From the NCBI GenBank assembly GCA_004794655.1, contig SMMW01000650.1:620001-684000 (forward strand): a stretch of DNA of 64,000 nt, written 5' to 3'. Positions 13,257-26,900 of this stretch are shown here, one piece after another. Each line of letters begins with the position of its first letter. Position 1 is the first letter of the stretch. The position numbers were made by a program, and so were the translations under genes. The notes beneath the pieces are model-generated. The model had not been told where the DNA came from, did not search any database, and saw only the letters and a program-made list of their open reading frames with translations. This DNA comes from Marisa cornuarietis (Eukaryota; Mollusca; Gastropoda; Architaenioglossa; Ampullariidae).

Positions 13257-16200
13257 ATGCATGCACAATGTATTTGGTGACAGTCATGTTTGATATCATC
13301 TATGTAAATTTGTGTGTAGGAAAATGAGTTAAAGTTGTGCAATGCTCTTGTTAGTGTAGACCTGAACCAAAAAGTGAGCTCTTCACCTCTTAAAATGAAA
13401 AAAAAAAACAAGCAGTCTGCCCACCTTGCAGTTCTTACGCACAAAGTCCAAGCAGGGGTCTACAAGCCACTCAAACATGACATGGGTGAGCTCTTTACAC
13501 TCTTCTCCTAGAACCTGAGGGAAGACATGAAGCCAGGATTTGACCAGTGGACGCCAGCCTAGTGTGATGGGTTCCAGGTACACCATGCCACACCGACTCA
13601 CAGTAGCTGGCTGTAGGACACAAGGGAAAAATACTAACATCATCTGTAATCTTGCCAGTCCAATAAATGGAATTTGTATCAAAACAGGAGATGAGAAATG
13701 CTAGCAGAAACTATGATGGCCAAATGAAATAAATGGATAAAATGAGCAGACAAAAGAAAGATGGAATGAATAATGTCCATAAAAAGGAGAGAAAATAAAA
13801 TATAGCAAAAGAAAAGGAATTAGAAGAAATGAAAACAAGAAAGGAAGAAAGTTGGCAAGGGAAGCAGTAGGCAGACTGTTTGACAAACAGACAAATGGAC
13901 AGGCTCATAGGCAGCCCGACTGTTTAACAAAGCTGCTTACAGATGCTTGCGAGAGATCCATTGTCTCAAAGATCAAGCTCATGACTGGAGACATTTGGAT
14001 AATCTCTCCGCTCATAAGACACAGCTTCTTGTTGTCATCAAGCACAGTGTTCATGTTTTCAATCCACAGGGCATCAATGGGTCCATCAAAGATAACCCAT
14101 TTTCTGTCTGGTGTGTCTGTAGAAGCAAACTCACGGAAAGTGTTGGCCACTACTCCATCCGTCCACTAAAATTAGATAGAACAATAGGTCAATGAATAGT
14201 ACAATAGGCCATTCTCTGTTATCTGTTTAAAAAATAAATTAACAAAAAGAAATAAAAAGGAAATTAAATAATCGCTAACATACCTAATAGTGATATACCA
14301 GACAAAAGGCTAAAGAAAAAGACAAATGTGCACTTTGTTCTAGAATAAAAATTATGAGTAGTAGACTCACCTCATGAGACACAGGATCAAACTGTCCAAA
14401 CAGCTGACCCATAGTAATGGATTTGGGGTTTATTATCCTGGTGATAACCCGCTCATATTCCTCTTCACCCTCATTGCACAACATACTCATTCCCCCTTGC
14501 AAAGTTTCAAGCACTTTGGTCTTGCCACCAAAAGGCTCACCCACGAGCATGAAGCCATGGCGCACAATCATCATCTCATAAGTCTGGATAATTTTCTCCT
14601 TGAAGAAGTCCACAAACTGCAAGTTTTTCTGAACAGCTATGCGCTCCATAGCATTCAGGAAAACTTTATAGTCTGCCTCAGGTAAACGTAGGCCTGGGAA
14701 CAAGTCTGAGATGATGCCGTTGAAAAGTGGAATGTCATGTGACAAAAACTTGGGAAGGTTTACATCGATGATGGACCGCAGCAACTGCCAAAGCAATATA
14801 TCACATCTCTACCATCACTGCCATCATAAGCAGATAAGCAGATCATTTTACACTTTACAAATGTAACAATTATAGCCTTCTCTCATATACACTTCACAAA
14901 TATTACAGCCTTTTCTCAAATACACTTTACAAATAAAAAGATTATAGCCTTCTCTCGCATACATTGGTTTACAATGCTAACAAGTATACAGGAAATAAGA
15001 CAGATTAGCATTCTGGTGGCATATCCTTAGATGACACAAAGTGAATGGTTCAAAGCAAAGAAGTTTATGATGACCAGACTTCCTTCCTAAATAGCTTCTC
15101 CTCTATCCCCACTGCAATCTGGCTTTTGCTGCTGATATAGCAGAAACCAAAAACCAAGCATCCCCTCCATTTCCCTATCCCCAAACATGCCCTTTAAAAT
15201 TTTTTTTCCTTTACCCCAACCATTAATGTAAAATCACCACAAAGACTTGCTCTTCCTTTCAGACCAACTAAATATACCAATATAATACTCTCTCTTAATG
15301 GAGAGTTACACAGAGCTTAAAAGGATCCATGTGAATACTGCTCTCACCAAAATATCCTCTGCTTCATCAGGGAACTTCAGCTTGAGGTTTCCAGCAGCTG
15401 AGAGAACAGCTTTAACAGCTCGCATGCCATAGTCATAGTGAAACTGGGAGGAAAGCTGCTCGGAGCACAGGCGGTATGTGGTCACAATCTTCACTGCAAG
15501 GTTTCTGGCATCCAGAAATCCAAATGAATACAAGGAGATCTCAGCAATCATGGCATAATCTGGAACCATCATGGCCACTGTTCGGAACAACACCTGCAAG
15601 TAAATTAATGTTGATTTAATCAATTACCTATGACTTTTCAAAATGAGCTGTGATGAAAAGCTCCAGACTGGACAAGATGCCATGTAATATAGACAAGAAG
15701 AAGTTATTAATAGAGCTGGCATCCATGGTAACTTATATTCAGCTTCAGGGATAAACAATCCCTGATACAGTATCGTGCCTGGATGACTGTTCTGATGGCA
15801 GCTTTCTGGAGCTGAATATTGCAAAAACAGATTAGATGGCCTTGTCTATAGGATGTGATTCAAGAGATGGCACCACCCTTCACCCCCCATCATTTGAAAT
15901 CAAAGGACAGCAAGTGTAGAATTACCTTGGCACAGCCCCAGATGGAAGGCTCTCCTGTGAACATGCAAACTATATGCATAAAAAGGCCCAGCAGAAACTG
16001 TACCTTTTGAGGAAACTTCAATATCAGCTTCTGTGGAGTGCTAGAAGTCCCTTGTTGTTCTCACTTTTAATATTGTCTGGTATGACCACCTCCTTTTTAG
16101 CATTATTAGCATTATTTTGCTTAGAGGTGGGGCAGGGGTGTGTGTGTATGAATAATCGTGACATGTTGTTTGTAATTCTTGTGTAAATTAAACATTTTTT

Positions 16201-19200
16201 GTTTTGGCCTGTAGGCACAGATAATAAAGATTGATAATAAAGTCCAGGGAACATATGCTTGTCCAGTCAGTTTACCTTGAGATTGTCTGGGAGTTCTGAG
16301 CGGCCAGCATAGCCAGGGTTCATGGTGATACACACATAACAGTTAGGGTTGAGGTCAAGCTCTGTGCCTTCAAACACAAACCTCTGGACATGACCTTGGA
16401 CAGCTCGTATGATGCACAGGATCTGAAAGACCCACACCATCACCTCAGAGTTAGACACCATGTGTAGCCATGAAAACAGGGTTGAATTTTAATAGCAAGT
16501 GAACTAAATTGGTTTGTAATAAATTTGCTGTAAAAACAAAATGGTTTTTTGTGATCTTTTTCAGTTATTTCTATCCAATGTTTTGATATCTCTGGAACAC
16601 TTTAAAAACTCTTCTCCAATGCAAATATTATGCTACTTGAAATAAGAATTGACTAAATTAGAAAAAAGCAAAAGAGTGTATAGTTGGACAGCAAATCTCA
16701 CCTGTTGAGCCACAACAGACAAGACTTCAAGGTCGATTCTGTTGAACTCATCAAAGCATGCCCAAGCACCGGACGAGGCAAGACCTTTAAAGAACTGTAA
16801 AGACAAGAGCAACACCAAAATATAAATAAACATTTTTTCTTTTTTTTTATAGAATGTTATCAATTTATGGGGCTTCATACCAGCTTTATTTATCTGTATT
16901 TAAGATCATTTATCTCACACTTGAAACCTTGCTCAGCCAAGTTCATCTCAAATTATTTTAATTTTCTCATTCTAGTCATCCTTCATCAATGATTTTTTTC
17001 CATTGGATACAAGGATAAACCACCTATCGACATGAAACGTTATCTAACCTTGCCCATGGCAATGTAGTCGAGTCCATCGGAGCAGTTGAAGACAACACAC
17101 TGCACAGCTATAGCTTTAGCAAGGTCTTTGGTGGTCTCAGTTTTGCCTGTGCCAGCAGGGCCTTCAGGTGCTCCATTGAGGTTGAGATGGAAGGCCCCCA
17201 CAAGTGTCCGGTAGCACCGGTCTGTCAGGGGAGTGATGACAAGACGTGCAGAGTTGCCCAGGTACTCGTTGCAGTAGTTGACAGTTGCATTTGTGATGCG
17301 GACAAGCATTCTAGACTCTTCCCAATAGTATCTCAACTGGGCCAGCCAGTTGAAGTCATTCTGTGTGGCGACACCTACATAAAGTTGATGAACAATGAAG
17401 CTGCTCTCATTCCAGTTGAAATAAAATGTTAATATGCCATCATAAGCTTGTTGTTTTCAAGATGGCTATGATCAACATGATATCTGTGAGTTCTTGAGAT
17501 GTATAAATTAATTTTATGATGGATTAAAAATAACAATTAAGACAATAACAATAAATTTTATCACAATTTATTTCATCTCACTACCTACAGTAGGTTACAT
17601 ACCAAAGTACAGCTACAAACTTGTAACCACAAGTGTGCACATATAAAGGTTGTAAGCTGCAGGTGAGTTGCAGTGAAAACTAGTCACGGGGTAAAAATAG
17701 AAAGCAGGTTGTCCAGCTCTTACCTTTGTTGGCCATGTCCAGGACCACATCACGTGCATGCACATCAATGACCACTAGCGCCCCCAAGGTTATACGTTGT
17801 TGCTTGGTCAGCTTGCCTCGCACCAGGGCGACAATGTCCTTGAGCTGTTCCTGCAAGCGATCCCAGTAGTCTCTCAGGCCAAGGGGGCCAGTCTTGATGG
17901 CTTCATGCACCTCGCGAGTCCAGTAGACCTGGGAGGCACAGAGCACCACTTGTCCTGGCCACTCTTTGACCCAGTCTGTTCGTGGGGAAATAAGATATGC
18001 CTGGAAGAAGAGGTGCATACTTCTTTCATGACTCTTATCAGCATTCAAAAAAACAACCCACTTCAATCAAGCAATACATGCAAACAAAAACAGTAAAAAC
18101 AAAACATTGACAGAAAAATTGCCTAAAGTAGAGAGAGGGCAGATATAATTATATATATATTTTGAAGTACATGTACTTCCTTTTTATTTTATTGCACAAA
18201 TGGTTAGTAAACTGAAAACATGTGAAGTTACAAATTGTTAGTAAACTGAATACATGTGTAGTTACTTTCACTCACCTCCACTGCAGCTTCCACAACATCT
18301 CTAACAGACATCAGCATCACATCCTGAACCTGCAACAGCCATTTCTCCACCGCCCCTCTAGCTTCTGAGGTTGAGATTACCTGGCTCATTTTCACCTGCA
18401 CAATTTTAAAAGAATGACATCATAAGCTGGAATGTATACTAGGTGAATATCATATTGATTTCATTATTTGGGCTGATTTTTAATGACAAGTTCTGTAGGT
18501 CCACTCTGGGACTAATATTTCTTATTATTAAAATGGGTTAATTGCTCTAATTAATTGACTGATCCATTTAGCATATTACAGTATTACAATTACACTACCA
18601 CTGGCATATTACTAAACAAAATCAGGTTCTCGAAATAAATTTCAGGACTTGTGATTTTAATTTTTTTTATAGAAGAAAAAATATGTGAAATGCCTATTAA
18701 AGAAAACTATTATAATGGAGATTAAAAAAAATTTGTCAGAACTGGATTTAGATTTTGAATCACATTTCATGAGTCAAGATTAAGCATAATCAAAAGTGTG
18801 TACCTTCTCTCCCTCACTACTAAACATTGCATGGATGTCAAGTTTGTTGTCAAATTCCAATTTGGCAATCCCCTCAAAGCACTTCTTCAGGTGTGGCTGT
18901 ACTCTTAGTGGATCTTTTGTCTCTGACAAAATCTCAAGCATCTCATCGTTAGACAGGAAGAAGAATCTGCAAGAAATAGTCTCTTTACACAAATTCTGCA
19001 ACAAAAAGTTTTGTTTTCCTATAATCAAAAGCTAATCAAAACTTGACCAAGTATAGGTTCTTTTAACAACCAGACATGGTATGCTAGCCAGAGAAGAGGA
19101 GCGCTGGGCTTGAAGTCATGTTTGTACTGATTATGTGGTGAAAAACCTCAACAAAACACACCTTGGGAAGAACAATCGCTTCTTCTCTAGATAAGCATTG

Positions 19201-20904
19201 AGACCCTTCATAATCTTGTCCAGAAGACCATTACTGTCAGATAACTTTTCCAGCAAGCCTTGCAGTCCTGTAGCTACAAGCACCTGAAATAAGCCTGCAC
19301 ATTGTACAACTGTTAACTTGCAGAAATAAAACTGTACACACCGTTGCCCTATCTACTGTTAAGTAAATGTGTAAGTGTAAGCACCTGTGCTTGTAGTGAG
19401 GATGCCAACCATGGATGGCAAAGCTGCATGTGACCTGCCTTCCTCCTTTATATCATCAACACTGCTCAGTTACCACTGTTAGAATTGCCATCAACTGTAC
19501 AAAAATTGCTACCATTACTACCACTACCATTATCAAAATGATACTGATGATAAATATTTATGTCATTGTTGTTGTCATCATCATCTTCATGCATGCTACC
19601 TTGGGATCCTTGATTGTGTGGCGCATAACGTCCTTCCAGTTGCGGTCCACCATCTGAAACAGGCGTCCTTCTTCAGGCATCTGTTGCATGATGTCCTCTG
19701 AGGAGAAAATGGGCTCTAGGTACAACCACTGGGCCTGCACCTTCAGCCATTCATCTATCGTCTCCTGTGTTCGCATCAGGGTCTCCTCCCATATCTGACG
19801 AGTGATTGAGAACCGTAAGCAGGTTGGTTTCCAACATTGTTAAAAGAGACTGAATGCTGGTAGCATAAACTTGTTGATCAGCATAAGTTACTAGCACCTG
19901 GCATCATGGTCTTGTTTTATGTTTTTGACTGTTTGCTGACTATTTTAACTCATTTACTTCAACACATACAAATTTAAAGCCTGCATTTGCATTCTCATTT
20001 CATTATAGATCCTTTATGTTTAAAGCTACCTAATAGTACATTTGTATAACAATCATTGTTGTGACATGTTTTAACATGCTTATCATAAAATTATGATTGT
20101 TAACAAATGAAAATATGGCTGAAATAAAGCCAGATGAAAACTACGGTGCACTGTATGACACACACACACACACCTTAATTTCAGTCTCAAAGGGCTTGAT
20201 GAAGGGGGAGCCTCGCATGGTCTGTGTCTTGACGATCTGATCATCCAGAATTGTTTGAATGTCGTCAACAGATGCAAGGATGGAAATGCCAGAGTCACGA
20301 TACTGTATTAATGTGAAGGCGATGCTTTCCCATTCATCCATCATCTTCTTCATTGCCTTCTCCAGTGAAAATTCCTGTATATATAATGAAGGTATGAGTC
20401 AGGCACCTTGATACATTTCATAGCAATACAAAGGTGTTCAAAGGACATAGCATTACAATCCTTATCCTTATTTAGGTTTTGTTTCGGATTATTTTAAACA
20501 ATGTACCTTGGAGGCAGCTCCTGATATCTGTTCAAACTGTTCCATGTAGGGTTCAAGATTGAGCTTCAAGACTTTCCGAAGTGTTGTACCTGTGTCAGGA
20601 GTCAGATCAAAGCCAGCTATGTCTGACATTTTGGTCCAGTGACGCTCTCTGATACCAGGGTTGCACATAATAGAAATTACTGGCACGATTGTCTGAAAAA
20701 CAACCATAGAATGTGACATCAATACCTCAAGTTTTAGAAAAGTGGGAGGAAGAATTGGTGCTTTATGCAAAGTCAACCACTAATGCACTGTCAGGGCAAA
20801 ACAGCTGGGCCTTGAAACAGGTGTAACATACAGAGAAAGAACAGCAACCCAAGATGAAATGTGAACTCACGACACCTTATTCTCACTGTAGTGATGACAA
20901 GAGG

Positions 20905-20935
<31 letters not shown>

Positions 20936-23900
20936 CAGAGTCTGTACTTGTTATCTCACCACTATATGTCCAACACAAATATTCAGCAAGAGGCAATGGT
21001 GGAAAGACAATGAGGATATGAGCTTGATCATAACTAGGGGAGGATGTAAATTTAGGGGAAATCTGTTCTGTCACTAAGTGTGATAAGAGGTAGGGTTGGC
21101 AAAATAACAAATGGTGAGATAATGAGTTGGGACTTTGTGTGTGTGTGTGTGTGTATAAATAGAGATAGTCCACTTTCTAGGACTTTGTTCAAGACTCCAG
21201 CAGCCTGTTGACTCTATTAATGACAGTTCCGACCTGTTCCCTCTCACCTTGAACTCCTGCATAGTTTCCATGACAGTGTTACAGACACCAACAGCCTGGG
21301 GAATCTGAAGTTCCTCTGCCTCCTCCTCATGAACAGCCTCACCATCTTCCTCTGCCATGCGCCGCTTTTTCTTGCGCTCTCGGTCACGTTCATCCCACTC
21401 AATCTGCATCTTCTTCACTTTGGCAGCAAATACTTTTTGGATTTTATACAACTCTCGTGTGTACTCATCCACTTCTGCCTCAATGGCTTCGGAGTTCAGC
21501 TCCAGGAACATGCCATCCATCCACCTTTCATTGTGAAGATTCATTATGACAAGAAAGATATATCAGAATGCAATCTTTTCAAATAACTTCACTCAGATTG
21601 ATATGAAATACTATTTCTAAAAATATCAGCAGAAAATCCCCTTACTGATTGTAAGATGCATATTGAAGATCATTGTATTGCACAAAAAGAGGATAAAATC
21701 CATGACATCATGAAAGTATATAGATAAATCTAATTAATCTCATTTCCAGTTTAAGGTATTTCTGCCAAGTATGTAGCACTTGTTAAAAGTGTACACCTAG
21801 AAACCTACAAAACTGAAACTTTCCTGGATGCTATTTCCTCCACACACACACAAACTTTATTCTATAGCTCTATTTAAAAAATGGGTAATAACTGAAGTGT
21901 TTCTGCTGCAGATGTTGAGGAATTATAAAAAGAGCTTACTTCTTCTCTGCCCGCTGCCACTTGAGGACCACATTGAAGAGCCGCATGAAGGGGTCTAGAG
22001 AGCTGGTGATTTCCTCCACATCAGGGTATGTAGTGATGGGGTATTTGAACAAAGCCTCTTCCTGAAATGTAAAATTTTTATTATAAATTCTCTTATTAAA
22101 TGACATGACCATGGGGGATAATAGGCTACTTTTGTTCTCTAACCATCAAAAATCGACTGTCAGCTGACTTGCCGGGGTGCTTTATTGCTGGTCAAGTGAG
22201 CAACAGCTCTCAGAAATCTACAAAATGAGACAGCAAAGTTAATATATCAGTTTCCACCCCCCCCCCCAACGCTCAACCCAACCAGACAGAAGGGTGGTTG
22301 GGAAAGCCTCAGTGTTGTGTCATCCAGTAAGTCTCAAAGAAAGAAAATTTATATAAAAATTTCAATTCTTTAGTGACCTTGACAGATGACGTGATCATAG
22401 AAGGGATGCAAAACAATCTGCCTAAGACCTGTTGCCATTCAAGCTGTTTCTGTTAACGCTGTCTGATCTGTTGCTATTAAAGCTGTCTAAGAGGTGTTCT
22501 TCATTTGACCAGCAGTGCACCCCACATGTCAGGCACATGCTGACTCACTGTTAGGGAGTTAACGCTGGATGGTTAGAGAGAAAATATACCCTATTTATCT
22601 CGTAGGGTCATGTCTTCTGGCAAGGTCAAAGACAAAGCCAACTCAAACATGTCACTTTGTATTAATGTTTCAGATCTATCTACAGTTAAACAGAAAAATT
22701 ACAAATACAGATATCAGCATAATTTCCAAAAGTTCCTGATCTGGTGAGCCATGCATTAAGCATATATATCTTTCTATACATTCATGTCAACTGTGAAGTA
22801 AAAAGATTCAAAGATATAGCCCTATAATTGTCCTATAAGATTAAAATATAGTCACGTAAGATTTTAAAAAAGGTTCAACAATTAAACATGAAAATCACAA
22901 TATTTATCTCATGTATTAAAAGTCTTTTAATTCGGGATTAGTACTCCAAGGACATACGAATAACATCACTTCTTTCACCTTCAGATGTTTGTCAGTATTT
23001 TCCTTCTACTACCAATCCCAATAGACTACATCAGAAAATTGCTGTATGAATGCACCCAGCACAAACCTTGTTAATCCATTCAATCTGTTCCTGGAGGTCT
23101 GTAATGCGTCGTTGCACCTTCACTACGTCCTGCACATACTGTTGCATCATATCCAGTTCTCCGTAATCGTTGAATTCATCAACACGCTGGCGGAGTTTCT
23201 CTAGCTCAAGCATGACCTTCTCCCTTCTCTCCACCAAGCTCTTCTCTGCCTTCAGCTTTGAGCTCTCCACCAGCTGAAACCAATGCCAATCTGTGCAGTT
23301 AACACAGTCGAGAAAGCAGTCGGAAATTAAAAAGCACAATGAAAATGATGAGTGAATGAGCAGCGAGTTGCATGGCAAAAATTTTGTTCACGCTTGGTCA
23401 TTCAGCTCCATTAGGTCCATTATTTAGCCCTGTGTTACTTTCTGTATACATTTATCAAAGCACCACCAGACATAAACGCAAGGCTTAAAACATGACATGG
23501 GCGGTATATTTTAACTGTTGTACATGTTTTAATTATTTTTTAATTATCAAAGTGGAAATAGATATATTACCATATAATTCATGAAATATTTTATAATCTA
23601 TCACTTGTTCAAAGAAAGAACAGAGACACAGCTCACTACCAGAAGCCATGTTATAGCTTCCTGTCAGCTTGGCTACCTCCCCTGGTACTGAAGTATCTAC
23701 TCACTTCAGTGCTATTTACAGTCAGGTATAATAGTAACAACTTTGCCTTCTGCTTATTCATATTATTGACTTCATTCTGCCTCATACTATGATGTATTCA
23801 GTTAGCTGTCACCTCTTATAATCATCCTTCTAAAATCCCCAAACCAAGTTTTAATATAATTCTCATCTTTATATTTTACATCATCATATTGCATTCTAAA

Positions 23901-26900
23901 CTGTGAAGTCAATTCAAGAGGTCAAAAATTATTTACAGCATGTTTGTCTGACATATTTCACTTATTAGAAATATTCAGCAAACTTAGTGTTTAAAGTGAA
24001 TGCCTATGGCTCGGAAAACACACTCAACAGCAAATATGGTCTTTCTTTATATTATTCTAGTCTAACCAGCTTAACAGGAAGAAAAGTGATTGGTATGATT
24101 CCAAGCATGCAGTATAAAAACATTCTAGGCTGATAATTTCTCTTCAAACATATAAACAGTGACACTAAAAGTAAACAAACTTCACAGTTCTCATGAATGA
24201 AGTGTATGTGACTTGTGGAAGTGCATGCTGTAACAAACCAAACAAAAGGAAAATATAAGATGTCTATCTTATGATTATGATTTCTGTCCTTCAGAATTCA
24301 GGTGTACATTTTGCAGACATTGATCTCAAACACAAGGTCATGGCAAATCCCTTAAGTGACAGCATGCAGCTATAAAAACAATGTGGGCTATGCACACAAA
24401 TCAAACCATACAGAAATTTTAATCTGCAGACTCGTTCTTCTAACTAATTATACTTGCTGTTCTACAGTGATGAAAGTTAGTACTCTGGAAAAAAGACATC
24501 AGAGAAAACATACACATACATTGTTAACATTAAGCTAAAAACTCTTTGTTAATTGTAGATTGTTGCAATTTAATACTAAAATATCTCAACAAAAAAATAA
24601 TTATGTGAACTTCATTGGCATTTAAAGAACAAGTATGTCCATTGTTAATATGATTAAAATGAATCTTGAGGACTAGATATTCAGTCTGTGAAAAGCCTTA
24701 AAGCACTTACAACATCATTCTCATCAAAAACTGGGTTTATTCGAGTAGGCCAGGTGAGCACCTCGCAGTTCAGTTCAATGTCTTTAGGTGTAAACATGAA
24801 GACATCGATCAGATAAGCCAGGCGATCCTTGGACTCCTGAACATACATGTCACAAAAGACATGCATGACATGCAACATATACACCCTGATTCCACACACA
24901 TACACACACTGACTCTGAACACAGAAAAGCTAAGGCACTGCTGAAAGATCAATCAAATAATAATAATAAAAATTGTAGCCTTATATATGCTCTGAATGCT
25001 AATCAGGTGCAAGAACAAAATATGAATCATAGAAATAGTACAACAAAAGAACACAGCAAAAGCTACAGAAGAGATATGAAACAACAGCCTGAAACTTGTG
25101 GCATAAAAAACTCGAGCCAAAGGTCTGACTGCTGAGAGCTATCCATCAACTACTATTGCCTGGGTCTTGTCCAAGCCATACTAGAGCAGAATCCAAAATA
25201 TTACTACAAACAGTAGTCAGGGAGCTAAGAAGGGTGGAATAATCAGTGCTGTCAAAGGCTACTGAATGCTTTAACAAGGTAAAATCTTGACACTTGCCCC
25301 TCATCCAGTGACAATGAAATGTCATTAATAACCTTTACCAAGACTGTTTCTACCCGGTGCAAAGGGCAGTAAGCAGACCGAGGTAGAGGAAGAATATTGT
25401 TATACATAATATAACAGCTGTCTCAGGATGACTTTTTCTGTCAAAACTAACTGTAATGTTTCAAATCATTCATATCAAGGAAAGTCTTCTTTAGAAGGGG
25501 TTTATCGGAGATGCATCAACCAAAATCTACCTCTAACATAAATCTAGCATTAAACATCTAAATGAAAAGTTTCAAATAAATGACTAAATAGTTTTGTCCT
25601 GGATAATTATGATCTTTATACCATCATGGTTATATAAAAGGCACCAGTGCAAAGGTTTATAAAGATATTCCATACACTGATGCCTAAGTCTGACCTTGAT
25701 ACGCTCGTTGAGTTTGATCATGCCAATGGTGCGAGCATTCTCCACAAAGGTGACCATCTCCATCAGCTCTTCACTTGTTTCTGGCAACCTGAGTGCTTGC
25801 TCTTGAATATGGGCAAACTCTTTGCATATGCTGCAGAAAAGCACAAACAGCAAGAAGAACATGCTTATCCCAACACAAATCATTAAAAATTGGTTGGGAA
25901 TGAAGTGGAAGGGGTGATGACTTAACAATTGTTAACAAGTAATAATTTATCAAATATTTGTGAGAATAATGACAGTACACTATCAAATTTGTACTAACAT
26001 CAATGCATCCAGCTGCTGCATCCATGAGCATGAAGTGAGGGGGTCCTAATGTGTGCAAGGAAACCAAGAAGATGCAAAAGATGTTGTTCAATGCACCATG
26101 CAGAACAACATCTCGCTAATTTTAAAGTTATTTAAAGGTTTTGATTTGTTGCAAATAAATGAAATAACTACATTTATGCTCTGAATGCCAATGGAAGGAA
26201 TGAAAAAAATAACATCATCAGAACTAGATGGCAATAAAGAGAAGGCAAAAAGGCTTACTTTTCATTTTCCCGGCGGTGGTCAGCAGATACTCGACTGAGG
26301 AGCTCGTCAGCCAGTCCTCGGGCAGCCTCTGCCAGTCCCCGCTTAAGATCTTCACAGTCCAGGCGTATCATGTCATAGTGTTCTATGGATGGCAGGCCCA
26401 TGATTTCACTTGCCAGGGCACGATACTTTTCAATTTGCTGTGACATTTTGCCATAGTTGTAGCTTTCTGGGCCATGGTGTTAAAATTGTTGCTAATCTAA
26501 TAAGTCTGTCAAAGGTACTTCTAAGAAAATGTAATATCCCTGTACATTACTAAAATAGCAAATTTATTTGACTCTATGCCTGTGTATGTGTTTGTGTGTG
26601 CTTATGTGTATGTGTGTATGAGTAAGAGTGAGAAAGAGGAGAGAGTGTTTTGTTTGTGTGGTACAGGTGACCCCGATGGCAGTGTATAAGTTCTCCACTC
26701 CTCTGACAGGTATAAAAGGAGCAGGCTTGTGGTCTAAAGTCACAGCCTTTACAGCCAACAGAGACTTCAAGAAACTGAGTAAATAACAAAAACAACCAAC
26801 AAACAGGCATTTTTTGCCCAGAGTGTCAAGCAAACAAATAGGCACTCTTCACTCAGAGTGTCAAGCCAGTTTTGCCAGCCATGTTGTTTTCACCAAGTAT

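Noticed and set aside
22253..22267. C run in a dynein intron as a possible structural element
   Set aside because: A single homopolymer without partner or context; ordinary simple sequence.
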